NCBI RefSeq assembly: GCF_009176725.1
Contig: NZ_AP020337.1
Coordinates: 3,596,001 to 3,660,000, forward strand
Source of the DNA: Pseudomonas sp. KUIN-1
GTDB taxonomy: Bacteria > Pseudomonadota > Gammaproteobacteria > Pseudomonadales > Pseudomonadaceae
Length of the DNA stretch: 64,000 nucleotides
Direction: 5' to 3'
Under the pieces are notes generated by a model. The model saw nothing but the letters and a program-made list of their open reading frames with translations, was not told the DNA's origin and searched no databases. Numbering within the stretch: position 1 is the stretch's first letter; every line of letters begins with the position of its first letter. The translations under genes and the position numbers were made by a program. Of the stretch, positions 45,371-53,231 are shown piece after piece.

Positions 45371-47124
45371 GTGCCTTCACCACGGGTGACGCGCAGCACT
45401 TCTTCCAGCGAAGTCACCCCGGCCACGGCCTGACGCAGGCCTTCTTCATGCAGCGTGCGCAAACCGCCACGTCGGGCAGCCTCTTCCAGCGTCGAGGCGT
45501 CGGCGTGGCGCATCAAAAGACTGCGCAGTTCTTCGTTCATCACCAGCAGTTCGGTGATTGCACTGCGCCCGCGATAACCGCCGCCAGGCGCATCGGCACG
45601 CGGGCGATACAAACGAATGGGCCGCTCGTCGGTGAAACGCTCCAGCCCGTGTTCGGCGATCAGCTCCGGTGGCGCATCGAAGGCCTCGCGGGTTGCCGGA
45701 TCGAGGCGACGGACCAGACGCTGAGCCAGAATTCCGTTGACCGTCGAAGCGATCAGATAGCTTTCGACGCCCATGTCCAGCAAGCGGGTAATACTCGCCG
45801 CTGCGCTGTTGGTGTGCAGCGTCGAGAGCACCAGGTGGCCGGTCAACGAGGACTGGATGGCAATACGGCAGGTTTCCAGGTCGCGCATCTCACCGATCAT
45901 GATGACATCCGGGTCCTGACGCACGATGGAGCGCAGCGCCCCGGCGAAATCCAGGCCGATGGAAGGCTTGACCTGAATCTGGTTGATGCCTTCGAGCTGA
46001 TACTCGACCGGGTCTTCAACGGTGATGATCTTGCGCTCGGCCGTGTTGAGCCGTGACAACGCGGTATACAGCGTGGTGGTCTTGCCGGAACCGGTCGGCC
46101 CGGTGACCAGCAGAATGCCGTGCGGACGCTCCAGCACGTCGAGAAATTCGTCCAGCCGCTCGCCATCGAAACCCAGGCTCGGGAAATCGAAATTGATGGT
46201 CTGCCGGTCCAGCAGACGCATGACCACTGATTCGCCAAAGCTGGTGGGCACTGTCGATACCCGCAGGTCCAGTTCCTTGCCCTGGATGCGCAGCATGATC
46301 CGGCCATCCTGCGGCAGACGACGCTCGGCGATGTCCAGACGGGCCATGATCTTCACCCGGGAAATCACCGCTGCCGAAGAACTGGATGGCGGCGCTTCCG
46401 CTTCGTGCAGCACGCCGTCGATGCGATAACGCACCTTCAACTGGCTCTCGAACGGTTCGATGTGGATGTCCGATGCACGCTGCTCTACTGCACGCTGCAG
46501 GATCAGGTTGACCAGACGAATGACCGGCGCTTCGGAGGCCAGGTCCTTGAGGTGCTCGATGTCTTCCAGCGAGCCGCCCTCCTCATCCAGATTCTCGATC
46601 AGGGTGCCCATCGCCGAGCGGCCCTGCCCGTAATAGCGCTCGATAAGGGTCTCGACCTCATTGCGCGGGCCGATGGACAGTCGCACCGGCACCTCGCACG
46701 CATAGGCGATGGCCTGAAACGGGTACAGCGTGCCGGGGTTGGCGCTGAGCACTTGCAGGCCCTGATCGCTCCAGCCTACCGGTACGACTTGATAGTGGCG
46801 CATGAAGCGTTCGGTCAGCGGCGGCAAAGGGTCCAGCAGCGGTGGTACAGCATCGGCGAGCAACAACGGTGCCTGCAGCAATGCCGCCCATGCGCGGGCC
46901 AGCTCGAATTCGGAGACCAGGCCCAGACGCGTCAGCAGGCCTAGCAACTCAGTACCTTCCGACTCCTGCTGCAGACGCTGGGCGCGCTCCAGATCGGCCG
47001 TTTTCAGACCGGCATTTTCGATCAGCCAGGCACAAACCTGCTGGGCATCCGGAATGAGCAGACGGGAAACATCGACGGGAGCTGACGGCATGAATGAGGG
47101 CATTTTGCTACTTCGGAGGGACAT
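45367..47124 (-). CDS. gspE: Type II secretion ATPase GspE
   Basis: 585 residues. The N-terminal MshEN-like domain is at about 30-160. Walker A is GPTGSGKTT at 342-350; Asp box ITVEDPVEYQLEGI, Walker B and the His box HLVLSTLHTNSAA follow. The tetracysteine zinc module of many GspE proteins is missing: the insert between RRLDPATREAF and RGRSAITELLV has no cysteine. First gene of the operon. The start is uncertain between 47124 and 47103; neither has a strong ribosome binding site. Confidence 0.94.
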   Translation of the reverse strand: MSLRSSKMPSFMPSAPVDVSRLLIPDAQQVCAWLIENAGLKTADLERAQRLQQESEGTELLGLLTRLGLVSEFELARAWAALLQAPLLLADAVPPLLDPLPPLTERFMRHYQVVPVGWSDQGLQVLSANPGTLYPFQAIAYACEVPVRLSIGPRNEVETLIERYYGQGRSAMGTLIENLDEEGGSLEDIEHLKDLASEAPVIRLVNLILQRAVEQRASDIHIEPFESQLKVRYRIDGVLHEAEAPPSSSSAAVISRVKIMARLDIAERRLPQDGRIMLRIQGKELDLRVSTVPTSFGESVVMRLLDRQTINFDFPSLGFDGERLDEFLDVLERPHGILLVTGPTGSGKTTTLYTALSRLNTAERKIITVEDPVEYQLEGINQIQVKPSIGLDFAGALRSIVRQDPDVIMIGEMRDLETCRIAIQSSLTGHLVLSTLHTNSAAASITRLLDMGVESYLIASTVNGILAQRLVRRLDPATREAFDAPPELIAEHGLERFTDERPIRLYRPRADAPGGGYRGRSAITELLVMNEELRSLLMRHADASTLEEAARRGGLRTLHEEGLRQAVAGVTSLEEVLRVTRGEGT

Positions 47125-47174
47125 ATTACAGCACTCACCGACTGGTGAGTGCTGCGCTCAAAGACTTCAAACGA

Positions 47175-47402
47175 TCAGTTTGACTGCTTTTGAGGGGTTG
47201 CGTTCTGCGGGCGACCGCCTTTTGTCGTTTCGGTCTTCTGGTTTTGCGCTTTCTGCGCCGCCTTGGCGTCCTGGGTCTGGGTCATCACCGTCTCGTCGCT
47301 GGCACCGGATGTTGCGTCTGCATCTGTCGCGTCGTCAGCAAAGACCGCACCACTCAGGGCAAGACCCAAAACCACACCGGCACTCATCATGGAAAACTTC
47401 AT
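47175..47402 (-). CDS. Small exported protein, possibly linked to the type II operon
   Basis: 75 residues from the ATG at 47402, which has GAGGAG at ideal distance. A signal peptide (MKFSMMSAGVVLGLALSGAVFA) is followed by a polar, apparently disordered mature part rich in Thr, Gln, Lys and Asp (SDETVMTQTQDAKAAQKAQ). No family recognised. It lies 50 bases upstream of gspE on the same strand, so it may be the first gene of the transcript. Similar small secreted or periplasmic proteins are often abundant envelope components. Confidence 0.75.
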   Translation of the reverse strand: MKFSMMSAGVVLGLALSGAVFADDATDADATSGASDETVMTQTQDAKAAQKAQNQKTETTKGGRPQNATPQKQSN

Positions 47403-47895
47403 CGTATTAACTCCTCGAAAAACAAAAAGAGCTCCGCAACAAGCGAAGCAGATATAGAAATCGGGCAAGAACTAACGCACAGCACACGTCGCAACTTGCG
47501 AGCTGTCTTTCTTCATCCTGAAAAATCTTAAACCCATCGACCAGTAGGTTTAAGAAGAGTTCCTCATTTGTAAAGAAAAAATACGAAATCGAAGAAAAAT
47601 ACGCTTTTATTTGACATTTATGCCTTGTTTTAGACTTAATTGTATCGTTTTGTAGATTCAAAACGCCACCATGTGATGTCACTTTGATGGCGCTCAGCAA
47701 ATAAAAAAAGACACGCCAAACAAAACTAATTCGGTAACTAAGGAGTCCTACCTCGCGCCCTTACAACAGGGAATAAACGCGACGACGGGAAACTGTTGAC
47801 CCAAGAAAAGTTGGCCGAAAGCGATAAATAAGAACGCATTTATCCTGCGCACGTGCGCAGGCAGACAGTTATTTGAAACGCAGTTGGAGAGCAAT
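47403..47895. other. 493-base AT-rich divergent promoter region
   Basis: Between the small exported protein (minus) and the GH3 enzyme (plus). The segment at about 47530-47750 is clearly richer in A and T than the rest of the window. TTGACA at 47611-47616 could be a -35 for the plus strand, but the following -10 match is poor. The low GC suggests nucleoid-protein binding or a foreign origin. No coding frame convinces. Confidence 0.55.
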
Positions 47896-50637
47896 ATGAA
47901 CAAGCGAAAGATGATGGGCGCGCACTCGGCGCTGGCCTTGCTGGCATTGGCAGTATCCCAGGTGCACGCCGCTGACCCTACCGTACAACAAGGGCGTGAA
48001 GATCGCGCCGAAAAAGCCGCACAGAAAACCCTGGCCAAGATGACCATGGAAGAAAAGCTGGCCTACATTGGCGGCACCGGCGGCTGGGACGTCAAGCCAC
48101 TGACCAATTACGGCGTCCCGCAGATCCACGGCGCTGACGGCGGTGTGGGCGTGCGCTACACCAGCGAAGGCAACGATCAGGGTGTTGTCTACCCGTCCGG
48201 CCCTAACCTGGCCGCCACCTTCAACCCGCGTCGTGCCATCGACCTCGGCCGTGCGCTGGGTTATGACACTGCCGTCGGCGGCTACCAGTTCATCACTGGC
48301 CCCGGCGTCAACCTGTACCGCATGCCGTACGGCGGCCGTGCGTTCGAATACCTTTCCGGTGAAGACCCGTTCCTTGGCGCCAGCCTGGCACCGGGCGTCA
48401 TCAACGGTATCCAGTCTCGTGGTGTATGGGCCAACGCCAAGCACTACGCGGCCAACGACCAGGAAAGCAACCGCTTCAATCTGAATCAGACAATGCCAGA
48501 GCGCGTACTGCGTGAAATGTCGTTGCCTGCGTTCGAATCGTCGTCGAAAAACGGCAATGTGGCGATGATGATGTGTGCCTTCCAGAAGGTGAACGGTGAT
48601 TTCGCCTGCGAAAGCGACCACCTGATCGCCCAGATCCTGAAGAAGGAATGGGGCTTCAAAGGCTTCGTACAGAGCGACTACAACGCTGTCGTTCACGGTT
48701 TCAACGCTGCCCGCGCCGGTACCGATCTGGACATGATGGGCTACCAGATGAACAGCTCCGTGCTGAAGCCGCATCTGGACGCCGGCGACCTGAGCGCTGC
48801 GACCATCGACGACAAGGTCCGCCGCATCCTCAAGCAGATCTACCTGTACAAGTTCGACAGCAAGACGCCGCTGACCACGCACAACATGAACAGCTCGACC
48901 AGCAACAAAGTTGCTCTGAACGCTGCGCGTGAAGGTATCGTACTGCTGAAAAACCAGGACAATCTGCTGCCGCTGGACAAGCAGAAAGTCAAGAAAATCG
49001 CCGTTGTCGGCACCCTGGCCAAGTACTCGCCACCGACCGGTTTCGGCAGCGCCAACGTCATGGCCAGCCATTACGTCAGCGAGCTGAGCGGCCTGCAACA
49101 GATCGCGCCTAACGCCAAGGTCGACTTCATCGAAGGCCTGTCGCTGGACCCAAGCACCAGTGCCTGGACCACCACCGACGCAACTGGCAACGAAGTCCAG
49201 GGCATGAAGGTCGAGTACTTCAGCAACACCAACTGGTCTGGTGATGCAGCTGTCACGCGTACCGAGAAGCACGTTGACCTGGACTGGGCCAACGACAAGA
49301 ACCTGCCGTTCGAAAGCAACACTTCGACGTCCGATCCGTACGCCAGCAAAGGTTCGACCGCTGGCCAGCTGAATGGCGATACATCGTCGACTTCGATTCG
49401 CTACACCGGCAAGGTGACTCCGACCCAGAGCGGCGAGCAGGTGTTCAAGGTGCGTGCCGACGGCGCGGTGCGTCTGTGGGTCAACGGCAAGAAAATCATC
49501 GACAACGGTGACGGCAAGCCGCTTCCGGGCAACAGCATTCCGCCAACCATTCCAGAGTTCGCCAAGATCAATCTGGAAGCGGGCCAGTCTTACGACGTGA
49601 AGCTCGAGTACTCGCGTCGTGCCGGCTACCTGTCGACCATGGGCGGCCTGGTAGGTGTGCAGTTGAGCTCCGCCTCGCTGAACGCTCCTCAGGACCTGTC
49701 CGGTTATGACGCCGTCGTGGTTGCCGTAGGTAACAGCAACGAATACGAAGGTGAAGGTTTCGACCACAGCTTCGATCTGCCTGAGTTCCAGAACGAGCTG
49801 ATCCAGAACATCGCCAAGGTCAACCCCAATACCGTGGTGACCATGTATGGCGGTACGGGTCTGAAGATGAGCGACTGGATCGAACAGGTTCCAGCAGCGC
49901 TGCACGCCTTCTATCCGGGTCAGAACGGTGGTCAGGCCCTGGCCGAGATCCTCTTCGGCAAGGTCAACCCGTCGGGCAAGCTGCCGATCAGTATCGAACG
50001 CAACATCGAAGACAACCCGGCCTACGCTTCCTTCCCGAAATTCGACAACCAGAACACTCTGACCGACATGGATTACAAGGATGACCTGCTGCTGGGTTAT
50101 CGCGGTTACGAGAAGAAAGGCATCAAGCCGCTCTATCCGTTCGGCTACGGTCTGTCGTACACCACGTTCGGCTACAGCAACATCAAGGTCACGCCGGGCG
50201 TCGCGGTCGGCAATACACCGATCAAGGTGTCCTTCGACCTGAGCAACACCGGCAAGGTCGGTGGTTCGGAAGTCGCTCAGCTGTATGTGGGCCAGCAGAA
50301 CCCGAAAGTCGAGCGTCCGATCAAGGAACTCAAAGGCTACAAGAAGGTGTTCCTCAAGCCGGGTGAAAGCAAGCGTGTGACCATCGAGCTGAATGATCGC
50401 TCGCTGGCCTACTTCGATGAGAAGAGCAAGCAGTGGGTGGTCGATGCCGACACCTTCAACATCTCGCTCGGTTCGTCGTCGCAGGACATCCGCCTGAACG
50501 CCAAGCTGGTCAACTCGTTCCGTCAGGAACTGTCGACCACCAGCAGCAACCCGCTGCCACGCTCCGCTCTGAACTCGGTCCTGGTCGAGAAACCACCGGT
50601 CAAGACCGGCGGTGTATTCAAGCAGACCGTTGAGTAA
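47896..50637 (+). CDS. Exported GH3 beta-glucosidase with PA14 domain
   Basis: 913 residues from the ATG at 47896, which has GGAG eight bases upstream. A signal peptide ends near Ala25 (AVSQVHA). The GH3 TIM barrel holds KHYAANDQE (182-190) and the nucleophile Asp261 in GFVQSDYNAV. The GH3 C-terminal sandwich follows, interrupted by a PA14 domain at about 425-585 (MKVEYFSNTNWSG, then ADGAVRLWVNGKKIIDNG). A fibronectin-III-like tail ends the protein (GGSEVAQLYVGQQNPKVERP). It hydrolyses beta-glucosides, probably plant cell-wall derived. Its position beside the type II operon makes it candidate cargo. Confidence 0.93.
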   Translation: MNKRKMMGAHSALALLALAVSQVHAADPTVQQGREDRAEKAAQKTLAKMTMEEKLAYIGGTGGWDVKPLTNYGVPQIHGADGGVGVRYTSEGNDQGVVYPSGPNLAATFNPRRAIDLGRALGYDTAVGGYQFITGPGVNLYRMPYGGRAFEYLSGEDPFLGASLAPGVINGIQSRGVWANAKHYAANDQESNRFNLNQTMPERVLREMSLPAFESSSKNGNVAMMMCAFQKVNGDFACESDHLIAQILKKEWGFKGFVQSDYNAVVHGFNAARAGTDLDMMGYQMNSSVLKPHLDAGDLSAATIDDKVRRILKQIYLYKFDSKTPLTTHNMNSSTSNKVALNAAREGIVLLKNQDNLLPLDKQKVKKIAVVGTLAKYSPPTGFGSANVMASHYVSELSGLQQIAPNAKVDFIEGLSLDPSTSAWTTTDATGNEVQGMKVEYFSNTNWSGDAAVTRTEKHVDLDWANDKNLPFESNTSTSDPYASKGSTAGQLNGDTSSTSIRYTGKVTPTQSGEQVFKVRADGAVRLWVNGKKIIDNGDGKPLPGNSIPPTIPEFAKINLEAGQSYDVKLEYSRRAGYLSTMGGLVGVQLSSASLNAPQDLSGYDAVVVAVGNSNEYEGEGFDHSFDLPEFQNELIQNIAKVNPNTVVTMYGGTGLKMSDWIEQVPAALHAFYPGQNGGQALAEILFGKVNPSGKLPISIERNIEDNPAYASFPKFDNQNTLTDMDYKDDLLLGYRGYEKKGIKPLYPFGYGLSYTTFGYSNIKVTPGVAVGNTPIKVSFDLSNTGKVGGSEVAQLYVGQQNPKVERPIKELKGYKKVFLKPGESKRVTIELNDRSLAYFDEKSKQWVVDADTFNISLGSSSQDIRLNAKLVNSFRQELSTTSSNPLPRSALNSVLVEKPPVKTGGVFKQTVE

Positions 50638-50672
50638 GCGTTAGCTGACTGAAGGGTAAACGGACAAATAAA

Positions 50673-50688
50673 GGCTCAGGGACGAGCC
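50673..50688 (-). terminator. Possible terminator overlapping the TetR stop
   Basis: On the minus strand GGCTC, loop GTCCCT, GAGCC, then TTTATTT. The TetR stop codon lies inside the hairpin. The stem is only five base pairs. Confidence 0.4.
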
Positions 50689-51320
50689 CTTACCGCTGCA
50701 TCGACCTGCGCAATGTAGGTATCGAAACACTCGACCAGATCCACCTGATCGGGAAAGCGTAACCACTGAATCTGCAAACCATCCATCATCGCCAGAATCT
50801 GCCGGATGATCTTGTCCAGATCCACATCCGCACGTACCTCCCCGCGCTCCACCAAAGCCGAAAACTGTCCCAGCAAGTGCGCGTGAATACGCTCGTAGCG
50901 CGTCTGGAACCATTCAAAGGCAGGCTGGTTTTCCAGCAGACTTTCCGCATTGAGGATCGAAAATGCACGTACCACGCCGGGCGCCGTAGCGTTGGAGCGG
51001 TTGATCGCGCGCAAGCCGCCGAGCAGACCGGTCAGGGTGTTATCGGTACGGACTTCGGCAGCAATTCGGCCGTTGACCTCGTCGCGTCGCTCAAGCACGC
51101 CCATCAGCAGCGAGATCTTGCTCGGAAAATGGTGCAGCAATCCGGCGACGGAAATACCGACGATGGCTGCCACCTTGGCCACCGAAGCGCCGGTATAGCC
51201 TTCAAGGGAAAACACTTGCAGGGCCGCATCGAGCAGTTCTTCGCGGCGCTTTTCGCCCTTTGGCGCGCGTCGCTGTCGGGTGACTGCCGTGCCCGTTTCC
51301 GTGGGGTCATGCCGAGTCAT
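50676..51320 (-). CDS. TetR-family regulator
   Basis: 214 residues. N-terminal HTH: RREELLDAALQVFSLEGYTGAS followed by VAKVAAIVGISVAGLLHHFPSK. The ATG at 51320 has AAGGAG six bases upstream. The ligand domain is generic. It is convergent with the GH3 gene and follows the GNAT gene on the same strand after 113 bases. Control of the GH3 gene is possible but only by proximity. Confidence 0.92.
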   Translation of the reverse strand: MTRHDPTETGTAVTRQRRAPKGEKRREELLDAALQVFSLEGYTGASVAKVAAIVGISVAGLLHHFPSKISLLMGVLERRDEVNGRIAAEVRTDNTLTGLLGGLRAINRSNATAPGVVRAFSILNAESLLENQPAFEWFQTRYERIHAHLLGQFSALVERGEVRADVDLDKIIRQILAMMDGLQIQWLRFPDQVDLVECFDTYIAQVDAAVRARP

Positions 51321-51433
51321 ATCAGGCTCCTTCTTGAACAGCCGCGTACCCTAACCATTCAGGCAAGCGCTGGCAACGCTATTGAGCCGGATTGTTCGAC
51401 AATTTCATCTTGTACAGCAGTGCCGTGACAGGT

Positions 51434-51973
51434 TCAGGTGCGCTCCACCGGGACACTGCCCCAGCCTTCGCCCAGCATGCGCTGCATCAGCACCGTGTCT
51501 ACCCAGCGGCCATGCTTGAAGCCGACCGATTCGAACACTCCAACCCGGCGAAAGCCGAGACGCTCATGCAGGCGCAGCGACGCGATATTCTGGCTGTTGC
51601 CGATAACCGCAATCATCTGCCGCCAGCCGCCCGCTTCGCAGTGCTGCACCAGGGCACTCAACAGCGCCTGACCGATCCCCTGCCCGCCGAGCCCATCGCG
51701 CACATACACCGAATCCTCCACGGTAAAGCGGTAGCCTGGACGTGGCCGATACGGCGTGACATAGGCATAGCCGACAATGTCGCCATCGCGCTCGGCGACC
51801 ATATAAGGCAAGCCTTTGGCGAGGACCATGCGACGACGCTGGAGCAATTCTGCCAGGTCAGGCGGCTCCAGCTCGAAGCTGGAAATCCCGTGTAGCACGT
51901 GGTCAGCGTAAATCGCCTGTACAGCGGGCATGTCATCGTCGCGGGCGTCACGCAGGTCAAAGGTTGAAGTCAT
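51434..51973 (-). CDS. GNAT N-acetyltransferase (phosphinothricin-acetyltransferase-like)
   Basis: 179 residues. GNAT fold with acetyl-CoA loop VRDGLGGQGIGQALLSALVQ and the PAT/YncA style N-terminus (LRDARDDDMPAVQAIYADHVL). The following GYAYVTPYRPRPGYRFTVEDSVY and the late RLGFRRVGVFESVGFKHGRW are typical of the family. Members acetylate phosphinothricin, methionine sulfone or similar amino-acid analogues. It is divergent from a LysR gene. Confidence 0.92.
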   Translation of the reverse strand: MTSTFDLRDARDDDMPAVQAIYADHVLHGISSFELEPPDLAELLQRRRMVLAKGLPYMVAERDGDIVGYAYVTPYRPRPGYRFTVEDSVYVRDGLGGQGIGQALLSALVQHCEAGGWRQMIAVIGNSQNIASLRLHERLGFRRVGVFESVGFKHGRWVDTVLMQRMLGEGWGSVPVERT

Positions 51974-52077
51974 GTCCGAACTCTGTACGAATGTCTGTGA
52001 ATGGCCGCAATGATGCCGCTCGCCACGACATTAAAAAAGCTATGATTTATCATCCACAGCATAAGAAATACTTTGTC

Positions 52078-52968
52078 ATGCGTCGGCTGAACCTCAATCA
52101 CCTGCACACGTTTTCGCTGGTCATCGCCCATGGCAGTTTTTCTGCGGCGGCAGAGCGTCTGCACCTGACCCAGCCGGCGGTCAGCCTGCACGTGCGACAA
52201 CTGGAAGATCAGTTGAAGCTGCAGCTGATCGAACGGGTCGGCAAACGCCTCAAACCTACCTCCGCAGGCACTGTACTGTTGGAGCATATCGCGCGCATCG
52301 ATGCGGTGGTCGAAGACGCTCTGCAGGCGCTGTCCAGCCATGCCAGCGGCGTTGCCGGGAAAATCGCCATCGGCACCGGCGCGACAGCCTGCATCCATCT
52401 GCTGCCGCCCATGTTGCAGGCGCTGCGTCGGCGCTTCCCGGAACTGGATGTGCGCGTCAGTACCGGCAACACCGAAGGTATCCTCAAGGCGGTCGAAGAA
52501 AACCTTCTGGACCTGGCACTGGTCACCCTGCCCGCCGCCAGCCGCAGTCTGCACATCACGCCGCTGCTTGAGGATGCGTTCGTGGCGATCTTCGCCGGCA
52601 GCCAGCGACCGATGCTGGCGCACATGACCCCGGAGCGCCTCAGCGCACAACCGCTGGTCGTATTCGAAGCAGGCAGCAGTACGCGTCTGCTGATCGATGA
52701 ATGGTTCCTGCGCGCCGGGATCCGGGTAAAACCGGTCATGGAACTGGGCAGTATCGAAGCGATCAAGGAAATGGTCGCCGCAGGCCTGGGCTACAGCATC
52801 GTGCCGCGGATGGCCGTTGCTGCGCTCCACCATCGCCGCGGCTTGCAAATGCTGCCACTGGCAACAGCGCTGAGTCGCACGTTGGGAATCGCCTTGCGCC
52901 AGGACAAACCGGTCAGCAAGGCCCTGCGTCAGGTACTGGATGCACTGCAAGACCTCAAAAGGTCATGA
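52078..52968 (+). CDS. LysR-family transcriptional regulator
   Basis: 296 residues from MRRLNLNHLHTFSLV at 52078. The HTH is clear (GSFSAAAERLHLTQPAVSLHVRQLE). The effector domain begins near residue 90 (VAGKIAIGTGATACIHLLP). The frame is open upstream to 51964, but that extension is not HTH-like. It is divergent from the GNAT gene and 263 bases upstream of the semialdehyde dehydrogenase gene, either of which it may control. Confidence 0.92.
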   Translation: MRRLNLNHLHTFSLVIAHGSFSAAAERLHLTQPAVSLHVRQLEDQLKLQLIERVGKRLKPTSAGTVLLEHIARIDAVVEDALQALSSHASGVAGKIAIGTGATACIHLLPPMLQALRRRFPELDVRVSTGNTEGILKAVEENLLDLALVTLPAASRSLHITPLLEDAFVAIFAGSQRPMLAHMTPERLSAQPLVVFEAGSSTRLLIDEWFLRAGIRVKPVMELGSIEAIKEMVAAGLGYSIVPRMAVAALHHRRGLQMLPLATALSRTLGIALRQDKPVSKALRQVLDALQDLKRS

Positions 52969-53049
52969 AGGCGCGCCACGATAGAGGCTTGAGCGCGCCC
53001 ATGCACTATAAAGAGCAACGGCACTCGGCCTGACAAATAAGGTCGACAG

Positions 53050-53082
53050 TTGCACAGGCAGCGAATCAGGTTGTACGATGAC
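53050..53082 (+). promoter_or_regulatory. Predicted promoter of the semialdehyde dehydrogenase with gudP-like operator motif
   Basis: TTGCAC (53050-53055), an 18-base spacer and TACGAT (53074-53079). The -10 lies inside TTGTACGATGAC (53071-53082), which differs at one of 12 positions from TTGTATGATGAC in the gudP promoter; the -35 hexamers are the same. This suggests a shared regulator, most simply the FadR-type protein at 10410. Confidence 0.5.
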
Positions 53083-53231
53083 TGCCCACTGGTAACTGAA
53101 AAAATGATGTCTGGCCTGCTTTTAAACGCCCCATCACTGACAATCTGTAAAGCAACTCGGCAACCCATAAGGAGCGCCGGTCCGGATACCTTCCCTGCCG
53201 ACCTCCAACCTCAAAACAACAGGAGATACCG

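Noticed and set aside
47869..49905. 678-residue minus-strand frame opposite the GH3 gene
   Set aside because: It is the antisense shadow of a high-GC gene with strong codon bias; the plus strand has intact GH3 and PA14 motifs, signal peptide and ribosome binding site.
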